From the NCBI RefSeq assembly GCF_007829885.1, contig NZ_VIWW01000001.1, positions 2,418,001-2,482,000 of the forward strand: a stretch of 64,000 nt of DNA, given 5' to 3'. Below the pieces are notes generated by a model. It made no database searches. It was not told the DNA's origin and saw only the letters and a list, made by a program, of their open reading frames with translations. This DNA comes from Streptomyces brevispora (lineage in GTDB: Bacteria; Actinomycetota; Actinomycetes; Streptomycetales; Streptomycetaceae). A program made the position numbers and the translations under genes. Positions within the stretch are counted from its first letter, which is position 1. Each line of letters begins with the position of its first letter. Positions 51,838 to 60,950 of this stretch are shown piece after piece.

Positions 51838-52276
51838 AGCGTCCAGCACACCCAGCAGGACCAGCAAGCCCACCACGTCCAGCAGGCCCGCCACATCCAG
51901 CACGTCCAGCACGTCCACCGGGGTATCGGCTGATTCAGTCGCCCTCCTTCTCGGCCGCACGGGACCCGCATCCCGTGCGGTCTTTCTGTGCTCCTCGGCG
52001 CTCCTGGACGTTCCGTCGCTCTCTGCACAGCCTGACGAAGTGCCTGCTCATGGTGTGGCCGTCGTCACGTTCACGACAACGCCCACGCGGGTCAAGAACG
52101 AGTAAAAACGTTCGACTTACTGATCGTCGTTCACATCCCTGACCGTTGGGACCTTGACCGAGGGACCGGACAGGCGGTTCAATCCCCGATGTCCCCGCTC
52201 CCGCACGGGGCCCCGCTGAACGGCCGTACTGACGAAGTGCTTCCCCGTTCACAAGGCGGACCCCAGGAGGGGGCAC
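51838..52276. other. Intergenic region with CCAGCA repeats and a terminator
   Basis: About 440 bp without a gene. From 51841 to 51920 irregular CCAGCA/CGTCCAG repeats occur. At 51955-51980 CCGCACGGGA and TCCCGTGCGG form a perfect 10-bp hairpin followed by TCTTTCTG, a good intrinsic terminator for the SDR gene. The rest should hold the symporter promoter. Confidence 0.7.
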
Positions 52277-53884
52277 ATGAACAGTCTCGACTGGGTCGTG
52301 CTCATCGGCTACTTCGGCGTGATGATCGCGATCGGGCTCTGGTCCCACAAGCGCGTCGACAACGTCAGCGACTTCTTCACGGCCGGCGGCAGGATGCCGT
52401 GGTGGCTGTCGGGCATCTCGCACCACATGTCCGGCTACAGCGCCGTGATGTTCACCGGCTACGCCGGTATCGCGTACCAGTACGGCGTCACGTCGTTCGT
52501 GACGTGGTCGCTGCCGATCGCCATCGGCATCGGGATCGGCGCCAAGCTCTTCGCCCCCCGGCTCAACCGGCTGCGCTCACGGCTGCACGTCGCGTCTCCG
52601 CTCGAATACCTGAAGAACCGCTACAACATCCAGACCCAGCAGGCGCTCGCCTGGTCCGGTCTGCTGCTGAAGATCGTGGACGTCGGTGCCAAGTGGGCCG
52701 CCATCGCCACCCTGCTCTCCGTCTTCACCGGCATCAGCCTGACCCAGGGCATCTTCATCACCGGCCTCATCACGGCCGTCTACTGCACGGTCGGCGGTCT
52801 GTGGGCCGACGCGCTCACCGAGCTGGGGCAGTTCGTCATCCAGCTGTTCGCCGGTATCGCGATGCTGGTCACCGCGATGAGCAAGCTGGACGGCTTCAGC
52901 ACCCTGTGGACGGTCTGGGACAAGCTGCCCGAGGGTCACACGGACCCGACGGCCGGTCCGTACACCGTGACCTTCCTGCTGGCGTACCTGTTCATCAAGA
53001 CCTTCGAGTACAACGGCGGCATGTGGAACCAGGCCCAGCGCTACATGGCCACGGACTCCGCCGCCTCCGCGACCCGCTCGGCCCGGCTCTCCGCCGTCCT
53101 GTGGCTGGTCTGGCCGACGGTCCTGTTCTTCCCGATGTGGTGCGCCCCGCTGCTGGTCCACGCGCAGAAGCCGGACGCCTCCGACAGCTACGCGCTGATG
53201 ACCGAGCAGCTGCTGCCGCACGGTCTGCTGGGTCTCGTCGTCGTCGGCTTCTTCTCGCACACGATGGCCATGTGCTCATCGGACGCCAACGCCATTGCGG
53301 CCGTCTTCACCCGCGACATCGCCCCGGTCTTCTCCAAGGCCGCCCGCAACTGGAGCGCCCGCGCCGGACTGCTGGCAGCGCGTCTCTCCACGCTCGGCTT
53401 CCTGGGCCTGTCGATGGCGCTGGCGACCCAGATCAACTCGCCGACGTTCAAGGACATCATCTCCGTCGTCATCAAGTGGGTCGCCGGTCTGATGGGGCCG
53501 ATCGCCATCCCGTTCATGCTCGGTCTGCTGCGCCGCTTCCGTAAGTCGGGACCGACGGCGGCGCTCACCAGCTGGGCGGCCGGTCTGCTGGCGTTCTTCT
53601 TCACCAACTACAACTTCGACGGTTCGGTCAAGACAAACGTGGCGCTGCAGTACCAGGTCGCGCTGCCGCTGGCGATCTCGCTGGTGCTCTACGTCGTCAT
53701 CGGCTTCATCAAGCCGGAGGACACCCCGGAGCGCGACGCGATCATCGAGCAGATCAACACGGACGACGACGGCCCGGCCACCGGCGCGACCGTGCCGGCC
53801 CAGAGCGGCCCCGAGGACGTGACGCTCGCCAAGGGCGCGAACAGTGCGAACGGCGTGCAGGGCGGTCAGGGCGTGACGGACTGA
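52277..53884 (+). CDS. Sodium:solute symporter (SSS family)
   Basis: A 535-residue membrane protein with about 13 spans. SSS features are the N-terminal WVVLIGYFGVMIAIGLWSHK, FFTAGGRMPWWLSGISHHMS and the later GFFSHTMAMCSSDANAIAAV that corresponds to the Na+-site helix. The solute (sugar, nucleoside or other) is not evident. The C-terminal 60 residues are hydrophilic. GGAGGGGG stands before the ATG. Confidence 0.9.
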   Translation: MNSLDWVVLIGYFGVMIAIGLWSHKRVDNVSDFFTAGGRMPWWLSGISHHMSGYSAVMFTGYAGIAYQYGVTSFVTWSLPIAIGIGIGAKLFAPRLNRLRSRLHVASPLEYLKNRYNIQTQQALAWSGLLLKIVDVGAKWAAIATLLSVFTGISLTQGIFITGLITAVYCTVGGLWADALTELGQFVIQLFAGIAMLVTAMSKLDGFSTLWTVWDKLPEGHTDPTAGPYTVTFLLAYLFIKTFEYNGGMWNQAQRYMATDSAASATRSARLSAVLWLVWPTVLFFPMWCAPLLVHAQKPDASDSYALMTEQLLPHGLLGLVVVGFFSHTMAMCSSDANAIAAVFTRDIAPVFSKAARNWSARAGLLAARLSTLGFLGLSMALATQINSPTFKDIISVVIKWVAGLMGPIAIPFMLGLLRRFRKSGPTAALTSWAAGLLAFFFTNYNFDGSVKTNVALQYQVALPLAISLVLYVVIGFIKPEDTPERDAIIEQINTDDDGPATGATVPAQSGPEDVTLAKGANSANGVQGGQGVTD

Positions 53885-53920
53885 CGCTCGCGGCCGCACG
53901 GAACGTCGGTGAGGGGTGAC

Positions 53921-53952
53921 GGGTCACGGGACGCGGCGGCGTTCCGTGACCC
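53921..53952. terminator. Hairpin between convergent symporter and ADP-ribosylglycohydrolase-like genes
   Basis: GGGTCACGG and CCGTGACCC form a perfect 9-bp stem with a 14-nt loop. Confidence 0.7.
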
Positions 53953-54062
53953 GCCGCCGCTCCTTCAGCCGCACTCCGGCTGCCTCCCCGGCGTCGGTGA
54001 GGTGCGGGCGCCGTCCGGCGTCGGTCCACCGGGGCATCAACGACGAGGGGGCTCCCCCGCGT

Positions 54063-55178
54063 TCAGCCGCGCGGGTAGCGCGCCAGCCAGCCCGCCGCGA
54101 CGGCGGCCGGGCTGTGCAGGGCGGGGCCCTGGGTCATCTCCATGGCGAAGTCGTCGGCGAGTTCGAGCAGCGTCGCCCGGCCCTCCAGTTCGGCGAGCCA
54201 GGCCGGCGGCAGCGCCGTCTCGCCGTGCAGCGCACCGAGCAGTGCCCCGCACAGGGCCCCGGTGGCCGAGGACGGCCCGCCGTGGTTCACGGCCAGCCGC
54301 AAGCCGTGCCGGACGTCCTCGCCCACCAGGGCGCAGTACACGGCGACGGCGAGCACCTCCTCGGCGGAGTCCGTGGCGCCCAGCGACTCTATGAGGGCGG
54401 GCCCGGGTATCCCCTGCCGCACGGTGCCGAGGGCCTGTTGGAGTGCCTCGGTGACGGGTTCGTGGCCCGGACGCCCGGCGAGCAGGGCGAGGGCGTGCTG
54501 CACGGAACCGTCCAGCGTCTCGCCGCGCGCCAGCCCGTGCACCATCACGGCGAGGGCGCCCGCCGAGAGCAGGGCGGTGGGGTGTCCGTGGGTCTGGGCG
54601 GCGCACTCGAGGGCCAACTGGAGGACGAGTTGCGGCTCCCAGCCGACCAGCAGCCCGAAGGGGGCGGAGCGGGTGAGTGCGGCCGAATCGTGTGCGGCGG
54701 GGTTCTTGGGCCGGTCGAGGTTGCCCATGGTGGTGTCGCCGAAGCCGTTCAGGCATTCCCGGGTGGGGGCGCGGCGGGCGTAGAGCCACTCCTGCCCGGC
54801 GAGCCAGCCGTTGTCCTTGCGGCGTTCGTCGGGCCCCCAGTCGTGCTGGGTGGCGGCCCACCGCAGATGCGCCTGGTGCACGTCGGTGGGCGGGTGCCAG
54901 GCGCCGGTGTCGCGGCGGACCTGGGCGCGGATCAGCCCGTCGACGGTGAACAGGTTGAGCTGGGTGACGGCGGTGACACAGCCGCGCCCGCCGTGCGCGG
55001 GGACGAAGTCGGTGACGGCGTCGGCGCCATGGGCCTCGCGGATCTCCTCCAGCGACAGCTCGCTGACGCCCGCGCCGAGCGCGTCGCCGATGGCGCCGCC
55101 CAGCAGCGCGCCACGTACCCGGCTGCGGAAGTCCTGCTGCTCGGCGCGGCCCCAGACGGCTGTGGTCCCTGTGCTCAC
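54063..55178 (-). CDS. ADP-ribosylglycohydrolase-fold protein, probably inactive
   Basis: A 371-residue protein of the ADP-ribosylglycohydrolase/DraG fold: RSRVRGALLGGAIGDALGAG at the start. The metal sites are missing. Where active enzymes have DDTQ before MTLFTAEGL, this one has TAVTQ (69-73) before LNLFTVDGL. The later GDSDSTG motif is GPSSATG (301-307). Without the Asp ligands it should not hydrolyse ADP-ribose bonds, so it may bind ADP-ribosylated ligands or act as a regulator. GTG at 55178 with GGGGAGGGG upstream. Confidence 0.82.
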   Translation of the reverse strand: MSTGTTAVWGRAEQQDFRSRVRGALLGGAIGDALGAGVSELSLEEIREAHGADAVTDFVPAHGGRGCVTAVTQLNLFTVDGLIRAQVRRDTGAWHPPTDVHQAHLRWAATQHDWGPDERRKDNGWLAGQEWLYARRAPTRECLNGFGDTTMGNLDRPKNPAAHDSAALTRSAPFGLLVGWEPQLVLQLALECAAQTHGHPTALLSAGALAVMVHGLARGETLDGSVQHALALLAGRPGHEPVTEALQQALGTVRQGIPGPALIESLGATDSAEEVLAVAVYCALVGEDVRHGLRLAVNHGGPSSATGALCGALLGALHGETALPPAWLAELEGRATLLELADDFAMEMTQGPALHSPAAVAAGWLARYPRG

Positions 55179-55300
55179 CGTGCCCCTCCCCGTCGGTCCG
55201 CGCGTGTGCTGCCGCGCGGTAGCTGCGCAGCACTGTAATCGAACGACCACACGGTCAAGGGGGCGGAACAGTATGTACGAAGTGGCGGTTCGGTTCAGCT

Positions 55301-55507
55301 TTGCGCGGCATTCTCCGGGGATTCCCCCCGCAACCGCCGCCCCCTGCTGTCCGCGACAGCGACGGAGGCGGCACGAACTGCGTCGAGGTGTCCGACAGCT
55401 TCCCCGCCCTCGTCCCGGTCCGCGACAGCAAGACCCCCGACGGCCCGGCGCTCGTCTTCGGGCCGTCGGCCTGGTCCGCGTTCGTGGGGTTCGCGGCCGG
55501 CCGCTGA
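55301..55507 (+). CDS. DUF397-like protein, degenerate N-terminus
   Basis: The C-terminal 50 residues match DUF397 (GTNCVEVSD, PVRDSKTPDGPALVFGPSAW, SAFVGFAAG). The usual N-terminal WRKSSYS is lacking and is replaced by Pro-rich sequence. No XRE partner is adjacent. No good ribosome-binding site was seen, so it may be a truncated orphan. Confidence 0.5.
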   Translation: MRGILRGFPPQPPPPAVRDSDGGGTNCVEVSDSFPALVPVRDSKTPDGPALVFGPSAWSAFVGFAAGR

Positions 55508-55624
55508 ACGCCCGCGTCGCGGCGTGCTCCGCACGGGCCGGGGCGGCCGGTCCAGGTGGTGGGGTCCCGGCCGCGAGGCCGATATCTCGTTGCGCGGCTC
55601 GGTGACCGGCGCGATGATCGCCGG

Positions 55625-56533
55625 ATGGCATCCCCCCATCCCGACGGCCGCGCCGGAATCGACGCCGCGCTCGTGAAGCGCCTGATCGACGCCCAGTTCC
55701 CGCGATGGAGCGGTCTGCCGGTGACACCGGTGGAGGTGGACGGCTGGGACAACCGGACGTACCGCCTCGGCGACGCGATGACGGTGCGCCTGCCCACGGC
55801 CGCCGGTTATGTCCCCGCCGTGGCGAAGGAGCACCACTGGCTGCCGCGCCTCGCCCCGTCGCTACCGGTCGCCGTGCCCCCGGTGCTGGCTCTGGGCGCG
55901 CCGGGCGAGGGCTATCCGTTCCCGTGGTCGGTCCGCCGCTGGCTGCGCGGTGAGACGGCAGCCCCCGACCGCATCGACGACCTTCCCCGGTTCGCGGTCT
56001 CCGTGGCGGACTTCCTCATCGCCCTCCGGCGCTGCGACGCGTCCGACGGCCCGCCCGCCGGGGAGCACAGCTGCTACCGGGGCGCCCCGCCCGCCCACTA
56101 CGACGAGGAGACCCGGCGCTGTCTGACCGCGCTGGGGGACCACGTGGACACGGACCGGGCGCGCAGCGTCTGGGAGGCGGCGCTCACCACACGATGGTCC
56201 GGTCCGCCCGTGTGGTTCCACGGCGACATCGCCCCCGGCAACCTGCTCGTCGCCGACGGCGAGCTGACGGCCGTCATCGACTTCGGTACGTCGGGGACCG
56301 GCGACCCCGCCTGCGATCTGGTGATCGCCTGGGGGATGTTCTCCGGCGACAGCCGGGAGGCGTTCCGGCACGCGGTCGGCCAGGACGCCGGAACCTGGGC
56401 ACGGGCCCGCGGCTGGGCCCTGTGGAAGGCGCTGCTGAAGCTGACGGAACACATCGGCACGGACCCCGCGCAGGCCGCGCGCGAACTGCGCGTCGTCGAA
56501 GCGGTGTTGGCCGATCACGAGCGGTTCGGCTGA
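55625..56533 (+). CDS. Aminoglycoside phosphotransferase-family kinase
   Basis: A 302-residue APH-fold protein. The catalytic loop is HGDIAPGNLL (Brenner motif, Asp and Asn present) and the Mg site is VIDFGTSGTGDPACDL. The N-terminal part lacks a clear nucleotide loop, as usual in this family. It may phosphorylate an antibiotic or a small metabolite; the close relatives in Streptomyces are mostly of unknown substrate. No ribosome-binding site precedes the ATG and a GATGAT lies 6 nt upstream, so it may be leaderless. Confidence 0.85.
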   Translation: MASPHPDGRAGIDAALVKRLIDAQFPRWSGLPVTPVEVDGWDNRTYRLGDAMTVRLPTAAGYVPAVAKEHHWLPRLAPSLPVAVPPVLALGAPGEGYPFPWSVRRWLRGETAAPDRIDDLPRFAVSVADFLIALRRCDASDGPPAGEHSCYRGAPPAHYDEETRRCLTALGDHVDTDRARSVWEAALTTRWSGPPVWFHGDIAPGNLLVADGELTAVIDFGTSGTGDPACDLVIAWGMFSGDSREAFRHAVGQDAGTWARARGWALWKALLKLTEHIGTDPAQAARELRVVEAVLADHERFG

Positions 56534-56575
56534 GGCGGCACACCTCACCCCTTCCAGGGCCGTCCGGGCGGGTCC

Positions 56576-56775
56576 TCATTGATTGGGGAGGCGTGCGGAG
56601 TAGATGGACGGGGTGTCGAGTCTCCGGGAGACGAGCACGGCGCCGGTGACGGCGAGAAGGAGCGGGACCATCAGGACGTCGATGGTGTGGGTGAGTTCCA
56701 GCATGAGGACGACGGCGGCGACGGGCGCCTGCATGGCGGCCGCGAGAACGGCCGCGGCGCCGATGACCGCGTGAC
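56576..56775 (-). pseudogene. C-terminal remnant of a ClC-type chloride channel
   Basis: About 65 codons encode VIGAAAVLAAAMQAPVAAVV, LMLELTHTIDVLMVPLLLAV and SRRLDTPSIYSARLPNQ. This is the last spans and tail of a ClC family protein. It breaks at about 56775, where sequence from a different gene begins on the other strand. Confidence 0.65.
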
Positions 56776-56889
56776 CTGGCCGGCACCGGCAGCAGCGGCA
56801 CGCTCCCGCTGATCGCGGGCACCGCGGTGGTGCTCGCCGCGGGCGCCGGCCTGGTGATGGCGTCCCGCCGCCGCTCCAAGCGCGCCTGA
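56776..56889 (+). pseudogene. C-terminal LAxTG cell-wall sorting signal, remnant
   Basis: Thirty-seven codons encode LAGTGSSGTLPLIAGTAVVL, a hydrophobic span and the ending SRRRSKRA. This is a sortase-E-type anchor of a surface protein. No upstream gene body exists; it abuts the ClC remnant. Confidence 0.65.
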
Positions 56890-56901
56890 TCCGCGAAGCT
56901 C

Positions 56902-56933
56902 CCGGTCCGGGCTCATGACCGAGCCCGGACCGG
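56902..56933. terminator. Perfect 13-bp hairpin terminator
   Basis: CCGGTCCGGGCTC and its exact complement with a 6-nt loop lie 12 bp after the LAxTG remnant and 52 bp from the end of fbiC. It can stop transcription from both sides. Confidence 0.85.
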
Positions 56934-56984
56934 CGGGCTGACCGGGAACCGCCCCGGCCGTCCCGGGGACAGCCCCGCACCGTC

Positions 56985-59567
56985 CTACCGGGGCAGCACC
57001 GGCAGCAGCTCCGGCAGGTGGCCGTCCGAGGCGGCGGCCGCCGCGACCCGCTCCTCGGGGACCTCCCCGTACAGCGTCGTACGCGGCTTCGCCGGACGCC
57101 CCGCGAGGTCGGCGATGGCGACCAGGTCCTGGACCGAGCGGTACGAGCCGTAACCGGATCCGGCCATCCGGGAGATGGTCTCCTCCATCAGCGTGCCGCC
57201 CAGGTCGTTCGCGCCCGAGCGGAGCATTTCGGCCGCGCCCTCCGTGCCGAGCTTCACCCAGCTGGTCTGGATGTTGGTGATGTGCGGGTGGAGGAGGAGC
57301 CGGGCCATCGCGGTGACGGCCCGGTTGTCGCGGTCGGTCGGGCCGGGACGGGCGATGCCGGCCAGGTACACGGGCGCGTTGGTGTGGATGAAGGGCAGCG
57401 TCACGAACTCGGTGAGGCCGCCGGTCTCCTGCTGAAGGGCGGCCAGGGTCCGCAGGTGGCCCAGCCAGTGGCGGGGCTGGTCGACATGGCCGTACATCAT
57501 CGTGGACGAGGAGCGCAGGCCCACCTCGTGGGCGGTCCTGATGACTTCCAGCCAGGTCGCCGTGGGCAGCTTGCCCTTGGTGAGGACCCAGCGGACCTCG
57601 TCGTCCAGGATCTCGGCGGCGGTGCCGGGGATCGAGTCGAGCCCGGCCTCCTTCGCGGCGGTCAGCCAGTCACGGACGGACAGGCCGGTGCGGGTCGCGC
57701 CGTTGACGACCTCCATCGGCGAGAACGCGTGGACGTGCATGCCCGGAACGCGTTCCTTCACCGCCCGCGCGATGTCGAAGTACGCGGTGCCGGGCAGGTC
57801 CGGGTGGATACCGCCCTGCATGCAGACCTCGACGGCGCCGACGTCCCACGCCTGCGCGGCCCGGTCGGCGACCTGGTCGAGGGAGAGGGTGTACGCGTCG
57901 GCGTCGGTGCGCCGCTGGGCGAAGGCGCAGAACCGGCAGCCGGTGTAGCAGACGTTGGTGAAGTTGATGTTGCGCGTGACGATGTACGTGACGTCGTCGC
58001 CGACCACGTCCCGGCGCAGCGTGTCGGCGATCCGGCACAGCTCGTCCAGCGCCGGACCGTCCGCGTGCAGCAGGGTGAGCGCCTGGTCGTCGGTGAGCTT
58101 CGTCGGGTCGTCGGCGGCCTGGCTCAGGGCGGCCTTCACATCGCCGTCGATGCGGGACGGGACCATGCCGGGGGCGGCGGCCTCGCGGAGCGCCTCCCAG
58201 TCCCCGTACACCTCGTCGAAGTCGTCGCGGCGGTCGGCGGTGCGGCCCTCGGTGTCGATGGTGTGGTGCAGATCGGTGCGGCCGGAGGCGTTGAAACCCT
58301 CGTCGGGCTCCTGCCAGGGCAGTCCGACGGGGATCGCCCCCTCCTTCGCGAGCCCGGTCTCCGGGTCGGCGAGGGCGCGGACGTGCGGGAGGAGGCGCGG
58401 GTCGAGCCAGGGTTCGCCGCGCTGGATGAACTCCGGGTAGATGGTGAGCCGTTCGCGCAGCGCGAAGCCGGACTCCGCGGTCCTCGCCGCCAGGTCGTCG
58501 ATGTGCGGCCAGGGGCGCTCGGGGTTCACATGGTCGGGCGTGAGCGGCGAGACGCCGCCCCAGTCGTCGATGCCTGCGCCGATGAGCAGCGCGAACTCGG
58601 CGTCGACGAGGTTCGGCGGGGCCTGGATGCGGGCGGACGGGCCGAGGATGTGGCGGGCGACGGCGATGGCCGCGGCCAGCTCCTCCAGCTCCGCGTCCGG
58701 CATCGCGCGCATCGCGGTGTCGGGCTTGGCGCGGAAGTTCTGGACGATGACTTCCTGGATGCCGTGGTAGGCGCGGGCCGTTTTGCGCAGCTCGAAGAGG
58801 GAGTCGGCGCGCTCCTCGTACGACTCGCCGATGCCGATCAGGATGCCCGTGGTGAACGGGACGTTGGAGCGGCCGGCGTCCTGGAGCACGCGCAGCCGTA
58901 CGGCCGGTTCCTTGTCCGGTGAGCCGTGGTGCGGGCCGCCCGGCTCGGACCACAGCCGCGTCGCGGTCGTCTCCAGCATCATGCCCATGGAGGGGGCGAC
59001 GGGCTTGAGCCGCTGGAGGTCGGTCCAGGTGAGCACGCCGGGGTTGAGGTGCGGGAGGAGGCCGGTCTCCTCCAGTACCCGGATCGCCATGGCGCGCACG
59101 TACGCCAGGGTGTCGTCGTACCCCTCGGCCTCCAGCCACTCGCGCGCCTCGGGCCAGCGGTCCTCGGGCCGGTCGCCCAGGGTGAACAGCGCTTCCTTGC
59201 AGCCCATCGCCGCGCCCTCGCGGGCGATGGCGAGCACCTCGTCCGGGGACAGGAACATGCCGTGGCCGTCGCGCCGGAGCTTGCCGGGCACGGTGACGAA
59301 GGTGCAGTAGTGGCACTTGTCGCGGCAGAGCCGGGTCAGGGGGATGAAGACCTTGCGGGAGTACGTGATGACACCCGGCCGGCCGGCCGCCGCCAGGCCC
59401 GCGTCCCGCACCCGGGCGGCGGAGGCGGCGAGATCCGTCAGATCGTCGCCACGCGCCTGGAGCAGGACGGCGGCCTCGGTCACATCGAGGGCGACACCGT
59501 CGCGGGCCCGTTTGAGGGCACGTCGCATGGAATTGGTGGTGGGGCGTCCGCGCTGAGGATCGGTCAT
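56985..59567 (-). CDS. fbiC: FO synthase (7,8-didemethyl-8-hydroxy-5-deazariboflavin synthase), fused CofG/CofH
   Basis: An 860-residue bifunctional radical-SAM enzyme that makes the F420 chromophore FO from tyrosine and a flavin precursor. The CofG half has CRDKCHYC (C81, C85, C88), and the CofH half has CYTGCRFC (about 539-546), each a 4Fe-4S site. The length is normal for the actinobacterial fusion. ATG at 59567 gives [10 protein letters not shown]. Other F420 genes are not in the window. Confidence 0.96.
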   Translation of the reverse strand: MTDPQRGRPTTNSMRRALKRARDGVALDVTEAAVLLQARGDDLTDLAASAARVRDAGLAAAGRPGVITYSRKVFIPLTRLCRDKCHYCTFVTVPGKLRRDGHGMFLSPDEVLAIAREGAAMGCKEALFTLGDRPEDRWPEAREWLEAEGYDDTLAYVRAMAIRVLEETGLLPHLNPGVLTWTDLQRLKPVAPSMGMMLETTATRLWSEPGGPHHGSPDKEPAVRLRVLQDAGRSNVPFTTGILIGIGESYEERADSLFELRKTARAYHGIQEVIVQNFRAKPDTAMRAMPDAELEELAAAIAVARHILGPSARIQAPPNLVDAEFALLIGAGIDDWGGVSPLTPDHVNPERPWPHIDDLAARTAESGFALRERLTIYPEFIQRGEPWLDPRLLPHVRALADPETGLAKEGAIPVGLPWQEPDEGFNASGRTDLHHTIDTEGRTADRRDDFDEVYGDWEALREAAAPGMVPSRIDGDVKAALSQAADDPTKLTDDQALTLLHADGPALDELCRIADTLRRDVVGDDVTYIVTRNINFTNVCYTGCRFCAFAQRRTDADAYTLSLDQVADRAAQAWDVGAVEVCMQGGIHPDLPGTAYFDIARAVKERVPGMHVHAFSPMEVVNGATRTGLSVRDWLTAAKEAGLDSIPGTAAEILDDEVRWVLTKGKLPTATWLEVIRTAHEVGLRSSSTMMYGHVDQPRHWLGHLRTLAALQQETGGLTEFVTLPFIHTNAPVYLAGIARPGPTDRDNRAVTAMARLLLHPHITNIQTSWVKLGTEGAAEMLRSGANDLGGTLMEETISRMAGSGYGSYRSVQDLVAIADLAGRPAKPRTTLYGEVPEERVAAAAASDGHLPELLPVLPR

Positions 59568-59735
59568 GAACCGAGCATACGAGCGAGTAGCAGGCCGTTG
59601 ACCGGCCGGATCTCCCACGAGCCCCACCCGCCCCCGGCATCCCATGTCCCACAGCTCGCGCCCGCCCCGGCGCCGGGATCTCCCCTCGGCCCCGCCCGCC
59701 CCTGGCGCCTCGGCCGCGCAGCGGTCCGCGCCCCG

Positions 59736-59741
59736 TAGGGT
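59736..59741 (+). promoter_or_regulatory. -10 element TAGGGT for a leaderless gene
   Basis: TAGGGT ends 7 nt before the GTG at 59749. No Shine-Dalgarno sequence is present. Confidence 0.5.
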
Positions 59742-59748
59742 CGGCACG

Positions 59749-60429
59749 GTGATGGAAACGATCGTCTTCGACATCGGCGAGACACTCGTCCGCGACGACC
59801 GCTACTGGGCCTCCTGGGCCAACTGGCTGGGCGTCCCGCCGCACACCCTGAGTGCGCTGGTCGGGGCCGCGGTCGCCCAGGGGCGGGACAGCGCCGACGC
59901 GCTGAGCATCCTGCGCCCCGACATGGACATCGCGGAGGCCTCGCTCGCCCGGACCGCGGCCGGGCGAGGTGAGCACCTGGCCGAGTCGGACCTGTACCCG
60001 GACGTACGCCCGGCGCTGGCGGAGCTGCGCGCGCTGGGTGTGCGGGTGGTGGTCGCGGGCAACGGGACGGTGCGGGCGGGCGAGCTCCTGCGGGCGCTGG
60101 ACCTGCCCGTGGATCTCGTCGTCACCTCGGACGAGTGGGGTGTCGCCAAGCCGGACACGGAGTTCTTCGCGCGGGTGCTGGAGGTGTCCGGGGCTGCCCC
60201 GGGATCGACGCTGTACGTGGGCGACCACCCGGCCAACGACCTGTTCCCGGCCAAGTCGTGCGGGCTGCAGGCCGCGCACATCCGGCGCGGGGCGTGCGGG
60301 TACTGGTGGGCGGATCACCCCGATGTCGTCGCCACCGCGGACTTCCGCCTCAACGCGCTGACGGACCTCCCGGCCCTCCTGAACCAGGTGCCGGACGCGC
60401 CCCGCCCGAGGGCGCTGCGGGCTCTGTAG
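59749..60429 (+). CDS. HAD-family hydrolase
   Basis: A 226-residue HAD phosphatase. Motif I is VFDIGETLV (nucleophile Asp8, with Gly in place of the second Asp position, a known variant), motif II Asn/Thr is in VVAGNGT, motif III Lys in [10 protein letters not shown] and motif IV in [13 protein letters not shown]. It should dephosphorylate a small metabolite. It is divergent from fbiC across 181 bp. Confidence 0.85.
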   Translation: MMETIVFDIGETLVRDDRYWASWANWLGVPPHTLSALVGAAVAQGRDSADALSILRPDMDIAEASLARTAAGRGEHLAESDLYPDVRPALAELRALGVRVVVAGNGTVRAGELLRALDLPVDLVVTSDEWGVAKPDTEFFARVLEVSGAAPGSTLYVGDHPANDLFPAKSCGLQAAHIRRGACGYWWADHPDVVATADFRLNALTDLPALLNQVPDAPRPRALRAL

Positions 60430-60582
60430 CTCCCGCCACCGGGTGCGCCGACGCCGTCCCCGGGCCTGTCGGGACAGGCTCCGTCCCGGGTCCCGTCGGA
60501 ACATGCCGGAGAGTCACACACGGTGATTATGTGAAGATTGATGATATTTAGAAAGTTTCGTCCGAAATACGACCTGCCCGAG

Positions 60583-60611
60583 TTGTTGGCATTTGCGGTG
60601 AGTCGTAGTGT
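60583..60611 (+). promoter_or_regulatory. Sigma-70-type promoter of the small RG-rich protein
   Basis: TTGTTG (60583-60588), a 17-bp spacer and TAGTGT (60606-60611). The 70 bp upstream are unusually AT-rich for this genome (GATGATATTTAG region), which could act as an UP-like or regulator-binding stretch. Confidence 0.55.
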
Positions 60612-60668
60612 CGATAGTGCCGTGGCAGAAGCAAGGAGCGGCACATCAACCTCCTGAAGGAGGCCAAG

Positions 60669-60827
60669 ATGAACGCACGCAACATCTTCCGTAACAGGGA
60701 CAGGGACCGCGACTGGGGTGACGGCGACCGAGGCTACGGCCGAGACCGTGGCGGCTGGTACGGAGACCGAGGATACGGACGCGGAGACCGTTTCGGCGGT
60801 CGCGGCGGCCGGTGGTGCGGCTACTGA
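60669..60827 (+). CDS. 52-residue Arg/Gly/Asp/Tyr-rich small protein
   Basis: A short gene with a strong AAGGAGG 5 nt before its ATG, a good promoter and a terminator, so it is very likely expressed. After MNARNIFRN the protein is made of DRD, RGYGRD and GDRGYGRGDR units and ends FGGRGGRWCGY. The composition (RGG and RGY repeats, Tyr and Trp spaced in Gly) is like RNA-binding or phase-separating disordered segments; this is inference. The single Cys is third from the end. The ABC exporter follows 124 bp downstream in the same direction. Confidence 0.75.
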   Translation: MNARNIFRNRDRDRDWGDGDRGYGRDRGGWYGDRGYGRGDRFGGRGGRWCGY

Positions 60828-60857
60828 CCGTAGGTCCCCCCAAACCCCCATTCGAGG

Positions 60858-60884
60858 CGGACTCGCGCCGAGCGCGCGAGTCCG
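60858..60884 (+). terminator. Hairpin after the small protein gene
   Basis: CGGACTCGCG and CGCGAGTCCG form a perfect 10-bp stem with a 7-nt loop, followed by TCTT. Confidence 0.75.
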
Positions 60885-60950
60885 TCTTGCGGTGGGCCCG
60901 CCGTCCATGGCATCGGATCCATGGCCCGAGCAGCTCTGTGACGTGACGCC

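Noticed and set aside
57670..60504. A 944-codon frame overlapping fbiC
   Set aside because: It overlaps fbiC in another frame and is antisense to the HAD gene, with Arg/Pro-rich shadow composition.
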